Shown here piece after piece: positions 48,900-60,569 of a DNA stretch of 64,000 nucleotides (position 1 is the first letter of the stretch; each line of letters begins with the position of its first letter). Position numbers and translations under genes: made by a program. The notes beneath the pieces are model-generated. The model searched no databases. It saw only the letters and a program-made list of their open reading frames with translations, and was not told the origin of the DNA. Source of the DNA: Leptoclinus maculatus. Taxonomy: Eukaryota; Chordata; Actinopteri; Perciformes; Stichaeidae. The stretch lies in NCBI GenBank assembly GCA_032191485.1, contig JAVDOI010000011.1, positions 20,447,887-20,511,886 on the forward strand, written 5' to 3'.

Positions 48900-51150
48900 A
48901 TTTGATTAGAAAAGGGACGTTCTGTCCAGTAGATGAATCACATTTTCCATGGTGGATTAATTTTCTCATTTTGACCCCCCTCTCTCTAATTATGAAACTA
49001 ATTCTCTGAAAAATACGACATTACACAAGTGTCATTTGCGTTCCCGACAGTATAATTGTTGAGATCTGGGAACACGCTTGCATTGCTAAAAAGAAGTCGG
49101 ACGAGGCAAGAAACTTGATCAGTCAGATGACAACGTTGTAAACTAGTCAATAGTTTAGCAAGATTATCTGAACACACTTTATGTGGAATTCAAATGGAAA
49201 GTCAGTGCTTTTGAAATGTGGCGAATAATCCTCCATTAGATGGCATGTACAGTAGGTCAAAGTTAAACGAAGACGCCGGTCAACTGTGGTAAATGCTTTC
49301 TTTTTTGTTTGTTTGGTCGTTTCAGTTTATACAACTGAAATACACATATGAAATATATATTTGAAAAATATAGTGGCAAACCAAAGCCATGCTGACCGAA
49401 AAGGTAGCTTACAACACTGCCATTTTATATGAATTATTTTATACAGTAAAAATAAAATATCTATTGTATATACCCAATACTCATATCAACACAAGTGTTC
49501 ATACCTCAGTTTTATATTTGGTAATAATTAAATTCTTAAATATATTTTTGCTTTATTTTCCAATTAAAGATGTTTGACAAACCCGTCTGATTGTCTGACT
49601 GCTTTTCTTTCTCGGCGTCTTTTTGGCGACACATTCCTAGATTTAGGATTAAGTTGGTGAGTAAAACTCCCCAAACTCGTGTGACTTGAACATGCACTGA
49701 AGCTTCTGCTTCACCGAGGAGATGGAGAAAAGCGGCTGATGAACCCTTCAGATCTGTGGAGCGATGAGGAGACTGTAGCCTTCTTCAAATGAATACATGA
49801 AAGAAACACAAATGTCAGATTTGCATCATCATATCTACATGGTTTTCCATCATTTGAGGTTTGCTGGCGCTCTTTTATTACATCATCTCTTTGTGCCCTC
49901 TTCGTCTGCAAACCTTCAATGGCACCTGACTGGAGAATTGGTAAAGCATTTCTCTTTGCACCCAACTTCTAATAACTTCACAACAGTAGTGGATGGAAGA
50001 TGAAATAGTTTTTGATTTTCCTTTGCAGATTTTCTGAGAATTGATTTAACATTTGGATGGAAACTTGGCTAATATGTTCAATGTTAACAGACACCTGCAG
50101 AATCCTCCATGATAATCTAACGATCCTGTAGATTTGTGTTATGACCGCCAGTTTTAATGACTTCAACTTTGTTAATGAGAAATCATGTTATGTCATAGCA
50201 GATGGCTCTAAATACTGCAATACCCATGAGCCTCGGGCGCCGTGGCCATGGAGAAGCCAGTCGGTGGCAGCAAATACAAAACATTTCATCCGGTAATCCG
50301 TGAACACAACACAGCACCATAGTTGCTAAATGCATCCATAATTGACCAAAAAGATGCAGATTGTATTACCAGAATATTTTAGCTGTGTGATTGGATGTTT
50401 ATTGCCAAAATGCATCTTGGGAGTCATAGTTAACTTCCTCTTCAAAGATTCTATGTTCACAGGCGTCAACTTTGTAACAGTTTAACAAAAAAGAATTATG
50501 GGAAAAATGTATGAAACTTTCCATTCTAAAACCATGGGTGCCCGAAATAGCTCCTCCCACTTTGCAACTCTACTGAGCAATTCTAAAAGTTTTATCTTAG
50601 CGTCTGCTGGTTCAATTTTGACCATTGAAAAACCCATCTCTCTTCAGTCCCCAAACAAAATTGAAATGCAACGCTAAAAGCACCGGAATGCCCCTTTAAT
50701 CCTGTGGAATTCAGATTGGCACCACAATTTTAAAGTATTTTTAACGCATAGCTGATCATGTCGGTAGCATCTATCCTTGTATGTTTGGGTTTCACTTCCA
50801 GATTTGGAGCTAATCAGATCAGGCCAACTGAATAGGTAAAGTGCATATTAAACTGGTGCCACTCACCTTTTAATCTAAACTCTATGGAGTCAAGATTGGA
50901 TATGTAGAGGAGGAAAGGAAAAAATGATGCTCGGTGTACACAAATTAAAGAAAGCAGGTGTGAAGGACATTTTCAGGTAATGTAGAGGATGCTGAGAGAA
51001 TCCGCCCAGATAAAAGAAACATAAAAAAAGAATGGCTTTCCAAAATCACATTGGAATGATGAGTTTGCCGGCATCCTCTGCATGTCATCTTTTCATTATT
51101 CGTTTGAAAGGCATGGTGCTCAACACCTCCTGTCTACTCGACTGCACTAA
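48900..51150. other. Noncoding stretch
   Basis: No gene supported. 50210-50450 contains CAATACCCATGAGCCTCGGG and, further on, AATGCATCTTGGGAGTCATA, which recall short repeats seen in fish genomes. I cannot place them in a family. Confidence 0.4.
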
Positions 51151-51153
51151 TTC

Positions 51154-51249
51154 TGCATACCTTAACAAAAGAAGCTCTCTCCCGCCAATTAAAAGCACAT
51201 TAGCCTAATCACCCAGTAAAAACTACTCATCCATTATTGCTCACTTTGT
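51154..51249 (+). repeat. Duplicated element T, copy 2
   Basis: Partner of 48801-48897, in the same orientation and about 2.35 kb downstream: TGCATACCTTAACAAAAGAA, GCACATTAGCCTAATCACCC and AGTAAAAACTACTCATCCA. Confidence 0.7.
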
Positions 51250-51544
51250 AAATTCTATCGGTGCGTTTCACCAGAGAAATGGCTCCGCTCCACTGCGAGG
51301 GCCCCGTAAGTCATTAGCGCGGCTGCGTAAGCATTAATGGAGATGGCTGAAAAAAAAATGAAGAAATGTGTTGACAAATCAAATCATGCATGCTGATAAC
51401 CGGGCATTACGAGCTACAGGATCCGTGTTTCTTGTTAAATTGGGGTATTTTTGGGGCAGGGGTTGGGAGGCAGAAGTTGAGATACAGTGTTGTTTCTTCC
51501 TCCACTTATCTGTCTTTGTTGTCACTGTTGATGTCTTGATATAC

Positions 51545-51566
51545 TGTGTGTGTGTGTGTGTGTGTG
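51545..51566. repeat. (TG)11 microsatellite
   Basis: 22-bp TG tract. Confidence 0.9.
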
Positions 51567-52157
51567 ACTCATCACAGCCTAATAATGCTCAGGACTTTGC
51601 AGCACACACAATTACAGATTTAACTGATGTGTATAAAAATAGATATAATTTGGCTGCTCTTGCGTTACATTTCAAATCCAATAATCTATTAATTATCTGA
51701 TGTATAATCTACAGTAGCAGTCTTTTAAACCAGAGTATTTTGAGATCTGTGCTTTGTTAGAATGCTGTATCAGGCCCGGGTATCCAAAATGATCATGGTT
51801 TTGCTTCTGCATTAAACGCACGTGGATATAAAGGAAAACGGAGGAGTGCCTTGTGTCTTTAAAAATGTATCTACAACCACCTCACAAAAATTAGATATAC
51901 TATGAATATTTCTGGCATCACCATCTCATTGTGGAGATGAACTTCCAAATGGCTTCTCACGTGGAAACGACACAATGAGTTATGATGCTCTGTGAATCAC
52001 TCATCAATGAGCCAACGGAGTGAAATGACATTGAAATATTAAGTATCAGCCATGATAAGAGCTCGTCGCGTTTCCTAAATGCTAAGGAAATGTACGTCAA
52101 TGCTTCGCATCTTACCACCTTTAGCATAGGGTGCACTAGACCATCATCTACCTCCTT

Positions 52158-52325
52158 CCAAGGAGGTTATGTTTTCGGTTCGGTTTGGTTGTTTGTCTAC
52201 AGGATTACAGACAAACTCCCTGCCCAATTTTCTTGAAAGTTGGTGGAACAGTGTAGCATGGGCCAAGGGAGACCCCGTTAAATTCACGAACTCACTTATA
52301 GAAACTGCCTTGGCACAGGTCTGTT
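52158..52325 (+). repeat. Dispersed fish repeat, family 3, copy 2
   Basis: Same block order as 33583-33755. It ends CTTGGCACAGGTCTGTTAGT, with the terminal CTCCGAGTGCC block lost. Confidence 0.75.
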
Positions 52326-52489
52326 AGTGACTTTTTTGCATTTGCCTGCTTTTATTAGCTCATTTTTTATTTCTCTTGAGAATTGCTGTGTGAATAAAAA
52401 ACTATTAATGTTCTTTTCGCTAATCAACTGCTGAAATTTAACTTCCATGACTCTAAGACCGGGCTAAATCAGTAATATTGCATTCAGTC

Positions 52490-53310
52490 CACCGCCACCG
52501 ACTGAATGGGCTGAAAGAGAGCTCCACGGAATGATAAAGAAACCCAGTTAGATAAATGTATAAACATCCATGAAATGCAGCCGCACGGCTACACGGCCAA
52601 GTGGTTATTAGCCTTTGGAAAATAGAGGGCTCTGATCCAGGGATAACAATGAAATGCGCCTGAATGTAGCAAAAGTGTGCAGCATGTGATTGTTGCCCAG
52701 CGAGCCAAACAGTTGAGTACGATGCTGTGCAATTACTGAGGAGAGAGCGACGATAATTAACATGTTGATAGCATGTTATTTGATCATTGCACTTATTCGC
52801 TCAACTGGTCAGTATCGATGAGCAGTCCATTTGATTGCAATCAATGTTGTATTTGTGATGGGGGGGGGGGGGAGGCAGAAAATAATAACTTTGGTTAATT
52901 TCTGCTGCCAGAGCTGAGACTTAATTGCGTCATACTCCATTAGCTGAGATACAACATTGATATATTGCGCAGGAGAGAGCAAACAAATTTACCAAAACAG
53001 GGGAAGAGGCGAGGCTGTGTTGCCAGATTGGGTAGTTTTCTGCCAAACTGGGAGGCTTTTTGATTGCAAAGGGGACTGTGGCTCAGGCTAATTCCAGCTA
53101 ATACACCATTACTGTATCCGCTATGCCTCAGTTTGCACATTGTGCATTGAGGGTTGAGTGTTCACCTTGTCAAGTAGGCAATAGTATCGCCGCCATTTAC
53201 ACTTTATTTACCCGCTTATTTTCACGTTTTCTGTCAACCTGATTAATGTTGCTCCAGCATTCGCTCTTCTTTTTCCTGTGTATTTTCCGTCATCAACTAT
53301 TGAGGGAAAT
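52490..53310. other. Noncoding, conserved-looking, with poly-G
   Basis: No gene. 52560-52850 is free of recognised repeats and has ATTA/TAATTA words. A G-run of about 13 lies near 52859-52872. Conservation cannot be tested here. Confidence 0.35.
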
Positions 53311-53430
53311 ATTTGTCTCTTGAGCTGCTAAATGGTCGACGATGTTCACCAGCTAGTCGCTAACTGTGTCCGTCTTCTGTCTGATGCTGGAGTTAGTGTA
53401 CAGTGGGCTTATCAGTGCTTTTTCCCTGCA
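53310..53430 (-). repeat. Dispersed fish repeat, family 2, copy 4 (inverted)
   Basis: On the minus strand: GCGACTAGCTGGTGAACATC, GACCATTTAGCAGCTCAAGA and GACAAATATTTCCCTCAATA, the family 2 order. Confidence 0.65.
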
Positions 53431-53439
53431 GCTGCCTGC

Positions 53440-56400
53440 TGCTGGAAACATGTTTGATGGAAGCAGAGATTGAGGACCCCCCCCCCCCACCCCCACACAC
53501 ACCACCACCAATGGTCTGGAAGACACTATGACACATTAATAATATATTGATCAATGCAGCTTTACCCTCCGTCCTGCTGCTTTGTTTACTATTGTTTTCT
53601 TACACTGCTTTTTCATGTTGAGTGTAAATAACAGATTGTGTTTTGAAGTTAAACTGCAGACGAGAAAGACACGATTTGAATGCGGCTCTTAAAGTTGGAA
53701 TCCTTAAGGGGGAATTCCATTGATTTCGCACGTCACAGTCACAGGTGTCGGGGAGAACGACTGCATATGTGAAGAAAGTACTATAAAGCCCTCAGTGTCT
53801 CCAGAGGGGGCTGTGTGAAATATGATTAGTGTCCTCAAGTGATGTCACTTTGAGTCGGAAACAGTTGGGATTCCTTTTAAATGAAAAAAAGATCTGAGCG
53901 AGTAGAGTTAGAAAAAAGTGAGCTCACCAGACCTCCGACTAGACCTCCGACTAGCATGAGGCAACCAAATTTCATAGGTAACCATACACGGTCGAGTTGC
54001 AATGTGGGTAATGTAGGCGCCAGGTTTTGAAAAAGGAAGAAGAGTGTGTGGAACAAAACAGACAATATCTGATTCTACTGCATCGATTGCTGATTCACTT
54101 TATAAAATATTTTCTATCCGCTGAGGAGCTGGAGATCTAACAGCTCAGTGAGGCTGCTCCTGACTGTTCCATTACTCCCTGACATATTTAAAGCTCTTTG
54201 GCATTTCCTTGTGACACATAGACGCTGTGTTTTAGAAATGCTTTTTTTCTGCATTGTGGAGAAATGCGTCACAGCAGCTCGGCAAGCGAGCGTATCCATG
54301 GTGATGTTTGGTAAGCGGCGGGACGCACTTGCGCTCTCCTTTGCGAGCATCAATGTGCCCGGAGTCCTCCACAGCTGTGAGTGCGACTTCATGTGGAGTG
54401 ATACTGTGCGGTGAGGGGGTTGATTCGGGAGAGGACCCGTTTGGGAAAGGACCTCCCTGGAAGTGCTACCTCTCAGGCAAATGCCACTTCTGATATACGT
54501 CACGATAAGTATGACAATGAACTGGCATTTAGACGGCTGAGACAAACATCCGGGGGCCCCCCGAGCAGCTGTTTATGTCCAAATTCAAGGACCGCACCCT
54601 GGAGCCCTCTGGATTGTGAAATAGTGAGAGCTGCTAATGATGCAGTGGCAGTGTGTCTGAATTTGGGCAGAAGAGGGCTGCATTCATAGGAGCCGTTAAA
54701 ATGGAACAGGCTTTGCTGCTCTGCTCTGTGAGGAGACCCCTTCGCCATAGGTTGCATATGTGATGTGAGCAGTTCAACCAACTGAGACTGTCAAGACTGA
54801 TTTAGAGTCCTGAAGAGGTACAGCTGCTCAGCATTGCATAGAAACAGCATCAAAAGTTGAGGAAGACAAACAGAGGAAACTTTGTGCAGCAAACATATTG
54901 TTTCCTCCTCTTTACTGTGTTGTTGATTATCCCTCTAAGATCGGTCATGGATATCAACCTCTGTGTTATCATCCCACATGTCACACGAGAATGAAGATGG
55001 TTTCTTTTAAATCTCTGTCGCTAGTTTCAAGTCTTGAACCTCATGCAATACAGCATGAGGTTCATTTAGTAGATTATGGTCCCACTTAGAGTAAAAAGAC
55101 CATAAAGAAGGTTTTATTTTAGGGCGGGGCTACCTTGTGATTGACAGGTGGCTACCACAGCGCTGTCAGTGTTTACGTTTTAGAACTTTAACCCTTTCAC
55201 AGTGTGTTTATAGTTGCTGAAAGTTAAGTGTATTAACCGTGCATTTAGGTAGCCTTAAAATGTCCTATTCAGCTTTCGGTTGTATTTAACTGCAACATTT
55301 AGGGCCATAATGTCAAACTCTGACACAGATATAATACTGCAAGGCAAACAAGTAAACATGAACACATACACTTCTCTGTGATGTGACTTTTTTTCCACCG
55401 CAGAAAAAACTGCTTTGTAAAGTCACAGACATAGTCAACACACCATAAACAACCGAAACAGTCAGAGAGTGGGAGGTGTCAAACTCAGGTCAACGTCTTT
55501 TAAACATGTCCTGTCTTTGTTGACGGCGCCTTGAGTGAATATGAAACTTACAATTTTGACATGCACACACACACACAAATACTCACATACTGTTGAGCGG
55601 ATGTCTCAGTGTAAGAAGCTGGTCCCAGAGCGGATGCTACAAAAACAAGCCCTCTCTTTGTACTGTGACTGACTCTAGTCTACTGACTGACTGCTACTGT
55701 CTCACTCTTCCTCTCTTTATCCGTCTCTTTTCTCTGTTTCGTGCCTCTACTTTCTCCAACTCTTTGCCAAAGTCTGTGCTACACACTTTTTACAAAGACA
55801 CAATGGTCTATGAGAGCCCCCTCAGCTGGATCTGGAGCTGTGAGCCTGATTGGTCAGACTAGTTAGGTGATCAGATACCGCCGCTAGGCTTGGACAAGTT
55901 TTTATTTTGTGTGTGTGTATGAAATGGTCAGTTCATTCAAATTATGAAAAAGCACACTTTGATTGATATAAATAAATCTCAAAGACAGAACAAAACTAAA
56001 CTGCTTAGCCAGGTACAATTAGATGGAAGTGAGAAAATGTGTTTTTTTTGTGGTACTTTGGGTAAACTGTACCCATATGAGGTTAAGTCCGGGTCAGCCA
56101 GATATTGGAGTATTTACTATTTTATCTCAACCTTGTATGTTGCTGAAAAAATGATGTACATCCATCCTATTTGGTTAGGGTGCATACCATGGTAGAATCC
56201 AGAGATCAAGTCAAGCCTGGGAGTCCTGATGATCTATCAAGTAAAGGAAAAGTGACACAAATGTTGCACTGTAGCTGTATTTGTCATCGTCCAAAGAAAT
56301 GTGTCTATGCATGTTCTTTAAGATAGGCGTCACTGTTCAGTACTTCCTACTTAGCATACTTGAAACAATGGTTGAGGCAACCCTGCCTCCTGGAAATTAC

Positions 56401-56490
56401 ATTTATATAAAACTGTTTGTCAACCCACTTACAGACCGTACTTACCAGGACAGAAACGGGCATGTATGTTGTCTGTCGTATAGAGAGCAA
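53440..56490. other. Noncoding stretch
   Basis: No gene supported. Overlapping open frames of 88-143 codons at 54114-54690 occur on both strands, with no domain and no splice signals. A short direct repeat of AGACCTCCGACT lies near 53930-53955 and a C-run near 53478. Confidence 0.4.
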
Positions 56491-56494
56491 CAAA

Positions 56495-56750
56495 GTCTGC
56501 TGAGGGATGAGGTCGGGGTGGATGATGGGGTCAAACAAACACAGGTCTTTCACCCAGGAGACCGCTGTTCGTGTCCCATGTTGACTTATGTACATAAGTC
56601 AACTTACATAACCGACTTAACTTATTCATGTAGGTAACACACTTAATTTGCGTACATAACCCAAGTTACGCAGCAAACATACTTTCCTTAACTTAACAAA
56701 GTAGTAAGCGTTAACCACGTGTATAAAACCGCAACCGTTTCACAACGTAC
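56495..56750 (-). repeat. Dispersed fish repeat, family 1, copy 6 (inverted)
   Basis: On the minus strand: ACACGTGGTTAACGCTTACT, a GTAA/TTAC-rich middle, CATGGGACACGAACAGCGGT, CTCCTGGGTGAAAGACCTGT and GTTTGTTTGACCCCATCATC, closely following copy 2. It holds a perfect 24-bp palindrome at 56580-56603. Confidence 0.75.
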
Positions 56751-57399
56751 GCCTGTTGCTGGTACTCTCCAATAGTCACAAATTTTCCTCAGAGGGCTTT
56801 ACAATCTATACAGTATACGGCATCCTCTGTCCTAGGACTTTCCCTGGGTTAAGGAAAAACTCCCCCCCCAAAAAATCCTTTAATGGGGGACAAAAAAAAA
56901 GTCTAGCACAACATGACATGACAGTATTCATAGAGATGGCAATTAAAAACAAAATAGAATAGATTAGCCAATTAAGGGCAGGGCAAAGAGCTGGGAGCCT
57001 TATGTCAAATGCAATTCAGGAACACACTTTGTTATCCTGATCAGTTGTCCGCTGATTCTATCGTGTGTTTATGATTCAAATCTCCCATAGAAAGTGTCTA
57101 TACATGGTGTCACATGTGTACACACTCATGTACATTTGCCATGTGTTCTGGGCTAAACGATGAACTAGGGACCAGAAATGACGTTCAGATAATTAATTAG
57201 CTCTATATCCCACCATCATGAAATGCCCTAAGGGACTGTCTAAAACCTGTGCTCACTGTCTTTCCCTCACTGTACACCGCTCTCAGCTCAGCGTAATGTC
57301 CTGTCGTAAAGCAGAAAGCTGATTTTATCGCTGCCATTGTGCTATATTAGACCTATAGTCAACTCACACCGCCTCACCCTCTGCCTCTCTCTCTCTCTC

Positions 57400-58170
57400 T
57401 CTTTCTCTGCATTGCAGCAGCAGCAGCAGCATGTCAGGCCGGTCGTCATAATGAATCCATTTAGGGCCGGAGTGATTAGGTCTGCCGTCTGCTTTGTTCT
57501 GCACATCTATCAAACCGGCGTCAAACTCATTTTGTCAATTAATAATCCCCATATTAGAGCCGAGGTGTGCGCGTGTGTGCCAGAGAGTACGTGTGAGTTC
57601 ACTCTTGTCTCTCTCTCCTCTTGTATATTGAGAGTGCTTGACATTTTTTATTTTCTTTCTACCACACTTTCTACTCTCCTCTCTGTATTTTAAATTCAGC
57701 ATTTGTTGGTTTCTTATTTTCCTTGATTTGCAGCTTTAATGGCTCGCGGTTCGGTTGACAATTACCGCGGATTGCAACAGTATTATTCTTCATTGTTTAA
57801 ACCGAAAGGAGGCTGAAGGTTCCCAGGCGATTTAAAAGATATTTTATGTTTAATAGGATTTATGTCTGAGGGCTCAGTTCTTCAGTGGGGGCCAGTGTAA
57901 TTAAATTTATGACCCTGTTTTGTGTAATATTACACACCATTATTAGTATAAGTAGTCTAATTAGTGCAACCGTTTAATTTTACTGCAGCAAACTTAAAGC
58001 CTATAGCTACATGATTCACGGCTGAGGGATAAAAAAGAAGCTCTGACAGCTCATCTTTGGATTTAAGTTTAAAAAAACAAAAAACAGGATTCAGGCGTCC
58101 CCAGGCGAACTTTACACTTTAATTACCACGCAAACCTCCAATTAATGCAGGAAAAGAGCTTAAATGTGTG
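57400..58170. other. Repeat-poor AT-rich block, candidate conserved noncoding element
   Basis: After a TC tract and a short CAG run (57390-57431), about 700 bp has no recognised repeat. It has many ATTA, TAATTA and TTTATG words, for example GTCAATTAATAATCCCCATA at 57535 and GTAATTAAATTTATGACCCT at 57897. The composition resembles homeodomain-bound vertebrate enhancers. This is an inference from composition only. It lies 0.6 kb before the exon candidate. Confidence 0.35.
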
Positions 58171-58202
58171 GTTAAATGGTTTGCATGTGCAACATGTACT
58201 GA

Positions 58203-58226
58203 CTCACACACACACACACACACACT
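58203..58226. repeat. (CA)n microsatellite
   Basis: 24-bp CA tract. Confidence 0.9.
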
Positions 58227-58733
58227 TTTTTACTTTCAAGGCTACAACGTAGTTTGTTCAAAGCTCTCAAATCCATCTTGTGCGATAAACCAGATACAAT
58301 TATGCTGTTGCTAGTTGTTGTAGTCCTCCCAGGGTTGAAACTAGTCATAGAAATATCTATGTCTAAGTAAACTTTGGCTACCTTTCTATTAAAAAGTGAT
58401 CACCTACACATGTGCATGGAAACAAGGACCATTTCTCTTTCTAGGAAAGGAAGTGGAATTATGTTATAAAGAGAAAAAAGACAAATCATAGCTTTGCAGA
58501 CAACAAAAGGTGAATTTGTTTCTATGTCAAAAGTATCTTTCTTTGACAAATTGACAGTATTGTTGACATCACATGGAAATGCATGTGGTTGATTTTATTC
58601 AACATCTAGGATGCAAATTTAAATGTTATGAGGACTTTTAATTGATTACCTCTGATCTACAAAAAGACTTACCACTCTCTTGCTGTTTTTGAGCAACACC
58701 AACAACATCTTTTTAACCATCCAAGTTGCACAG

Positions 58734-59091
58734 AATGGTGTGTCATCTATACCAACGGGTCGGATTCCGCGATATCAGATGGAATCACGCAGGTTCACCA
58801 GAAACTCCTTCAGCTCAGACTACAGCGGGGCCCACGACAGCGACCAGCCTGCCGAGGACAGACCCAGATCCGACTTCAACCTGCAGTGGATGAACAGCAT
58901 AGCGAGCAGCAACAGCGGCTGCTACTCCAGCCAGGAGCAGAGCTTCGTCTCGCTGCCCACTGGGAGGCAACACCGACGCCACGCAGCTGGAGGCCCAGGC
59001 CGTATTACTGGACCCGCTTGAACGGGAGGGTGGCACAGGAGAACTGGAACCAGGACTGCAAGGAGCAGACTGTCAGACCCTGCTGCAGTAA
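58734..59091 (+). CDS. Candidate terminal coding exon of an unidentified plus-strand gene, with a frame break
   Basis: A pyrimidine-containing stretch ending TTGCACAG (58726-58733) could be a splice acceptor. From 58734 the frame reads NGVSSIPTGRIPRYQMESRR, then FTRNSFSSDYSGAHDSDQ and, further on, SDFNLQWMNSIASSNSGCYS and SQEQSFVSLPTG. This is a polar, Ser-rich, low-structure tail of the kind seen at the C-terminus of signalling or membrane proteins. The straight frame then becomes Arg/His-rich and stops at 59021. One base out of step, the sequence reads NTDATQLEAQAVLLDPLE and ends CQTLLQ with TAA at 59089-59091. This better fits an acidic, leucine-containing C-terminus, so a one-base insertion near 58966-58972 is suspected. 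The region is CpG-richer than its surroundings. AATAAA signals at 59745 and 59756 could serve a 3' UTR. A decayed copy lies at 34835-35205. I do not recognise the protein. It could be a real last exon with an assembly error, or a pseudogene. Confidence 0.4.
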
Positions 59092-59199
59092 AACGAGCAG
59101 GATTCTAAAGGGACTCTGGTGCTCAGAAACACTTCCACTTTTCTCCACCAGGACCTCCAAAATCAACACAAAATGAAAGTTCCTCGTGGTAACTTTAAC

Positions 59200-60005
59200 T
59201 CTCGGTTAGTTCATTAATCAGACAGCAGCCAAGAGTTTCCTTTTTGTTGTTTGGCCAACTCACAGAATCCCATTCAAAATGATTTGTCATTCACTCCGAG
59301 CTAATACTTTTGAATTGGAAAAAAAAGGAGAGACCAGACATCAAGTGACAGTAAGAACACCTCAGCATTAATCATCTTTTGTTTTTTAAATCATTAATCT
59401 TTGCCATTGCCTTTATTGTTTCAGCGGGGCAACCTAGAGGATATTAAATCTTGTTTGAATGTATCACATCAATTCCCAATTTATTTTCCTGTCAAATCAT
59501 TTGCGTCTGCCCTCTGCTAGGCCTGCTATATTATATATTTATGTTCTATATTTAGACTTCTTTTGCACGGTGTTGCTGTCCCGTCAAAGTAATTCATGTG
59601 TAACATTCTGTACATACATTTTTTTTAATCCCTAAATCCTCTTTGTGTACTTGCATGTTTGATATTTATCACGTGTTAAACAGTGAAGCTAATCTAGTTG
59701 CCCACAAACATACATCAAACATCTAGCTGTGGGCTTTGGAACAAAATAAAGGTATGAAATAAAATTGAAATGGGACATATGTTCCAATTAAGGATATCTC
59801 CAAGGTGTGTGTGAAGCAAAGGGATGCTGTCATGACTGAGTGGCCTCCTCATCTCATCCTGTATTCTCTGGATAAATCACACAGTTGTGCAAAACTCCCC
59901 TTGTTATATTAAAAATGTAATTTGTTACTCGTCGGCACGTGATGGCTAAAAAAACAACATTTTTACACAGAACGACAGCCTCAGCACTCTGGATGTGGTG
60001 GTGGT

Positions 60006-60043
<38 letters not shown>

Positions 60044-60430
60044 CCACAGGGGGCCCCATGTTAACAGCATTAACGCTCCTCCAAGATGTCTGTCGCGTCC
60101 TCCCAGCCACCCGCACTCTCCTGGGACGGCAGGTAACCACCCTGCTTTCTGCTTCTTCTTCTTCTTCTTCCCCTCCTCTACTGTACCGACTGAAGTTTTC
60201 TTAACTCTTTGCTCTTTCGATGCAAATGTGTTCTGTGCAGAAAGAAAATGATTGTGAGTGCATGTTGTACACAGATAGTTTGGATAGTGTTTAGCCAACC
60301 TTAGCACAAAGTCTGGAAGCACATAAAAAATGGCTAGCGTAGGCTGCAAGTTTCCCACACCATCAATGTTTTAAAGGCACAGACGCCCCTCATTCATATT
60401 ATAATGTACGTACTGTATGTCTTTACGTAT
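59200..60430. other. Possible 3' UTR then noncoding
   Basis: No second exon is visible. If the candidate exon is real, 59092 to about 59770 would be 3' UTR. A GT microsatellite is listed separately at 60008. Confidence 0.3.
60008..60042. repeat. (GT)17 microsatellite
   Basis: 35-bp GT tract. Confidence 0.95.
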
Positions 60431-60434
60431 GCGT

Positions 60435-60560
60435 GTGTGTCCTTCACATATCTCCAGAACCGTCCATCCGATCCATATTTCACTTGGCGGGCGTGTTGGT
60501 GGGAACCAAAGAACGTGCAGTGTCGAAGTTGGAGCAATTTGGACACATGAAATGTTCAAT
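60435..60560 (+). repeat. Dispersed fish repeat, family 4, copy 2
   Basis: TCACATATCTCCAGAACCGT, CCATCCGATCCATATTTCAC, TTGGCGGGCGTGTTGGTGGG, AACCAAAGAACGTGCAGTGT and CGAAGTTGGAGCAATTTGGA. I recall this order as a common fish interspersed repeat. A diverged partner is at 45885-45970. Confidence 0.6.
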
Positions 60561-60569
60561 ATTATCAAA

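Noticed and set aside
54114..54781. Overlapping 88- to 143-codon frames on both strands
   Set aside because: Competing frames on opposite strands, with no domain, codon or splice support; they look like chance openness.
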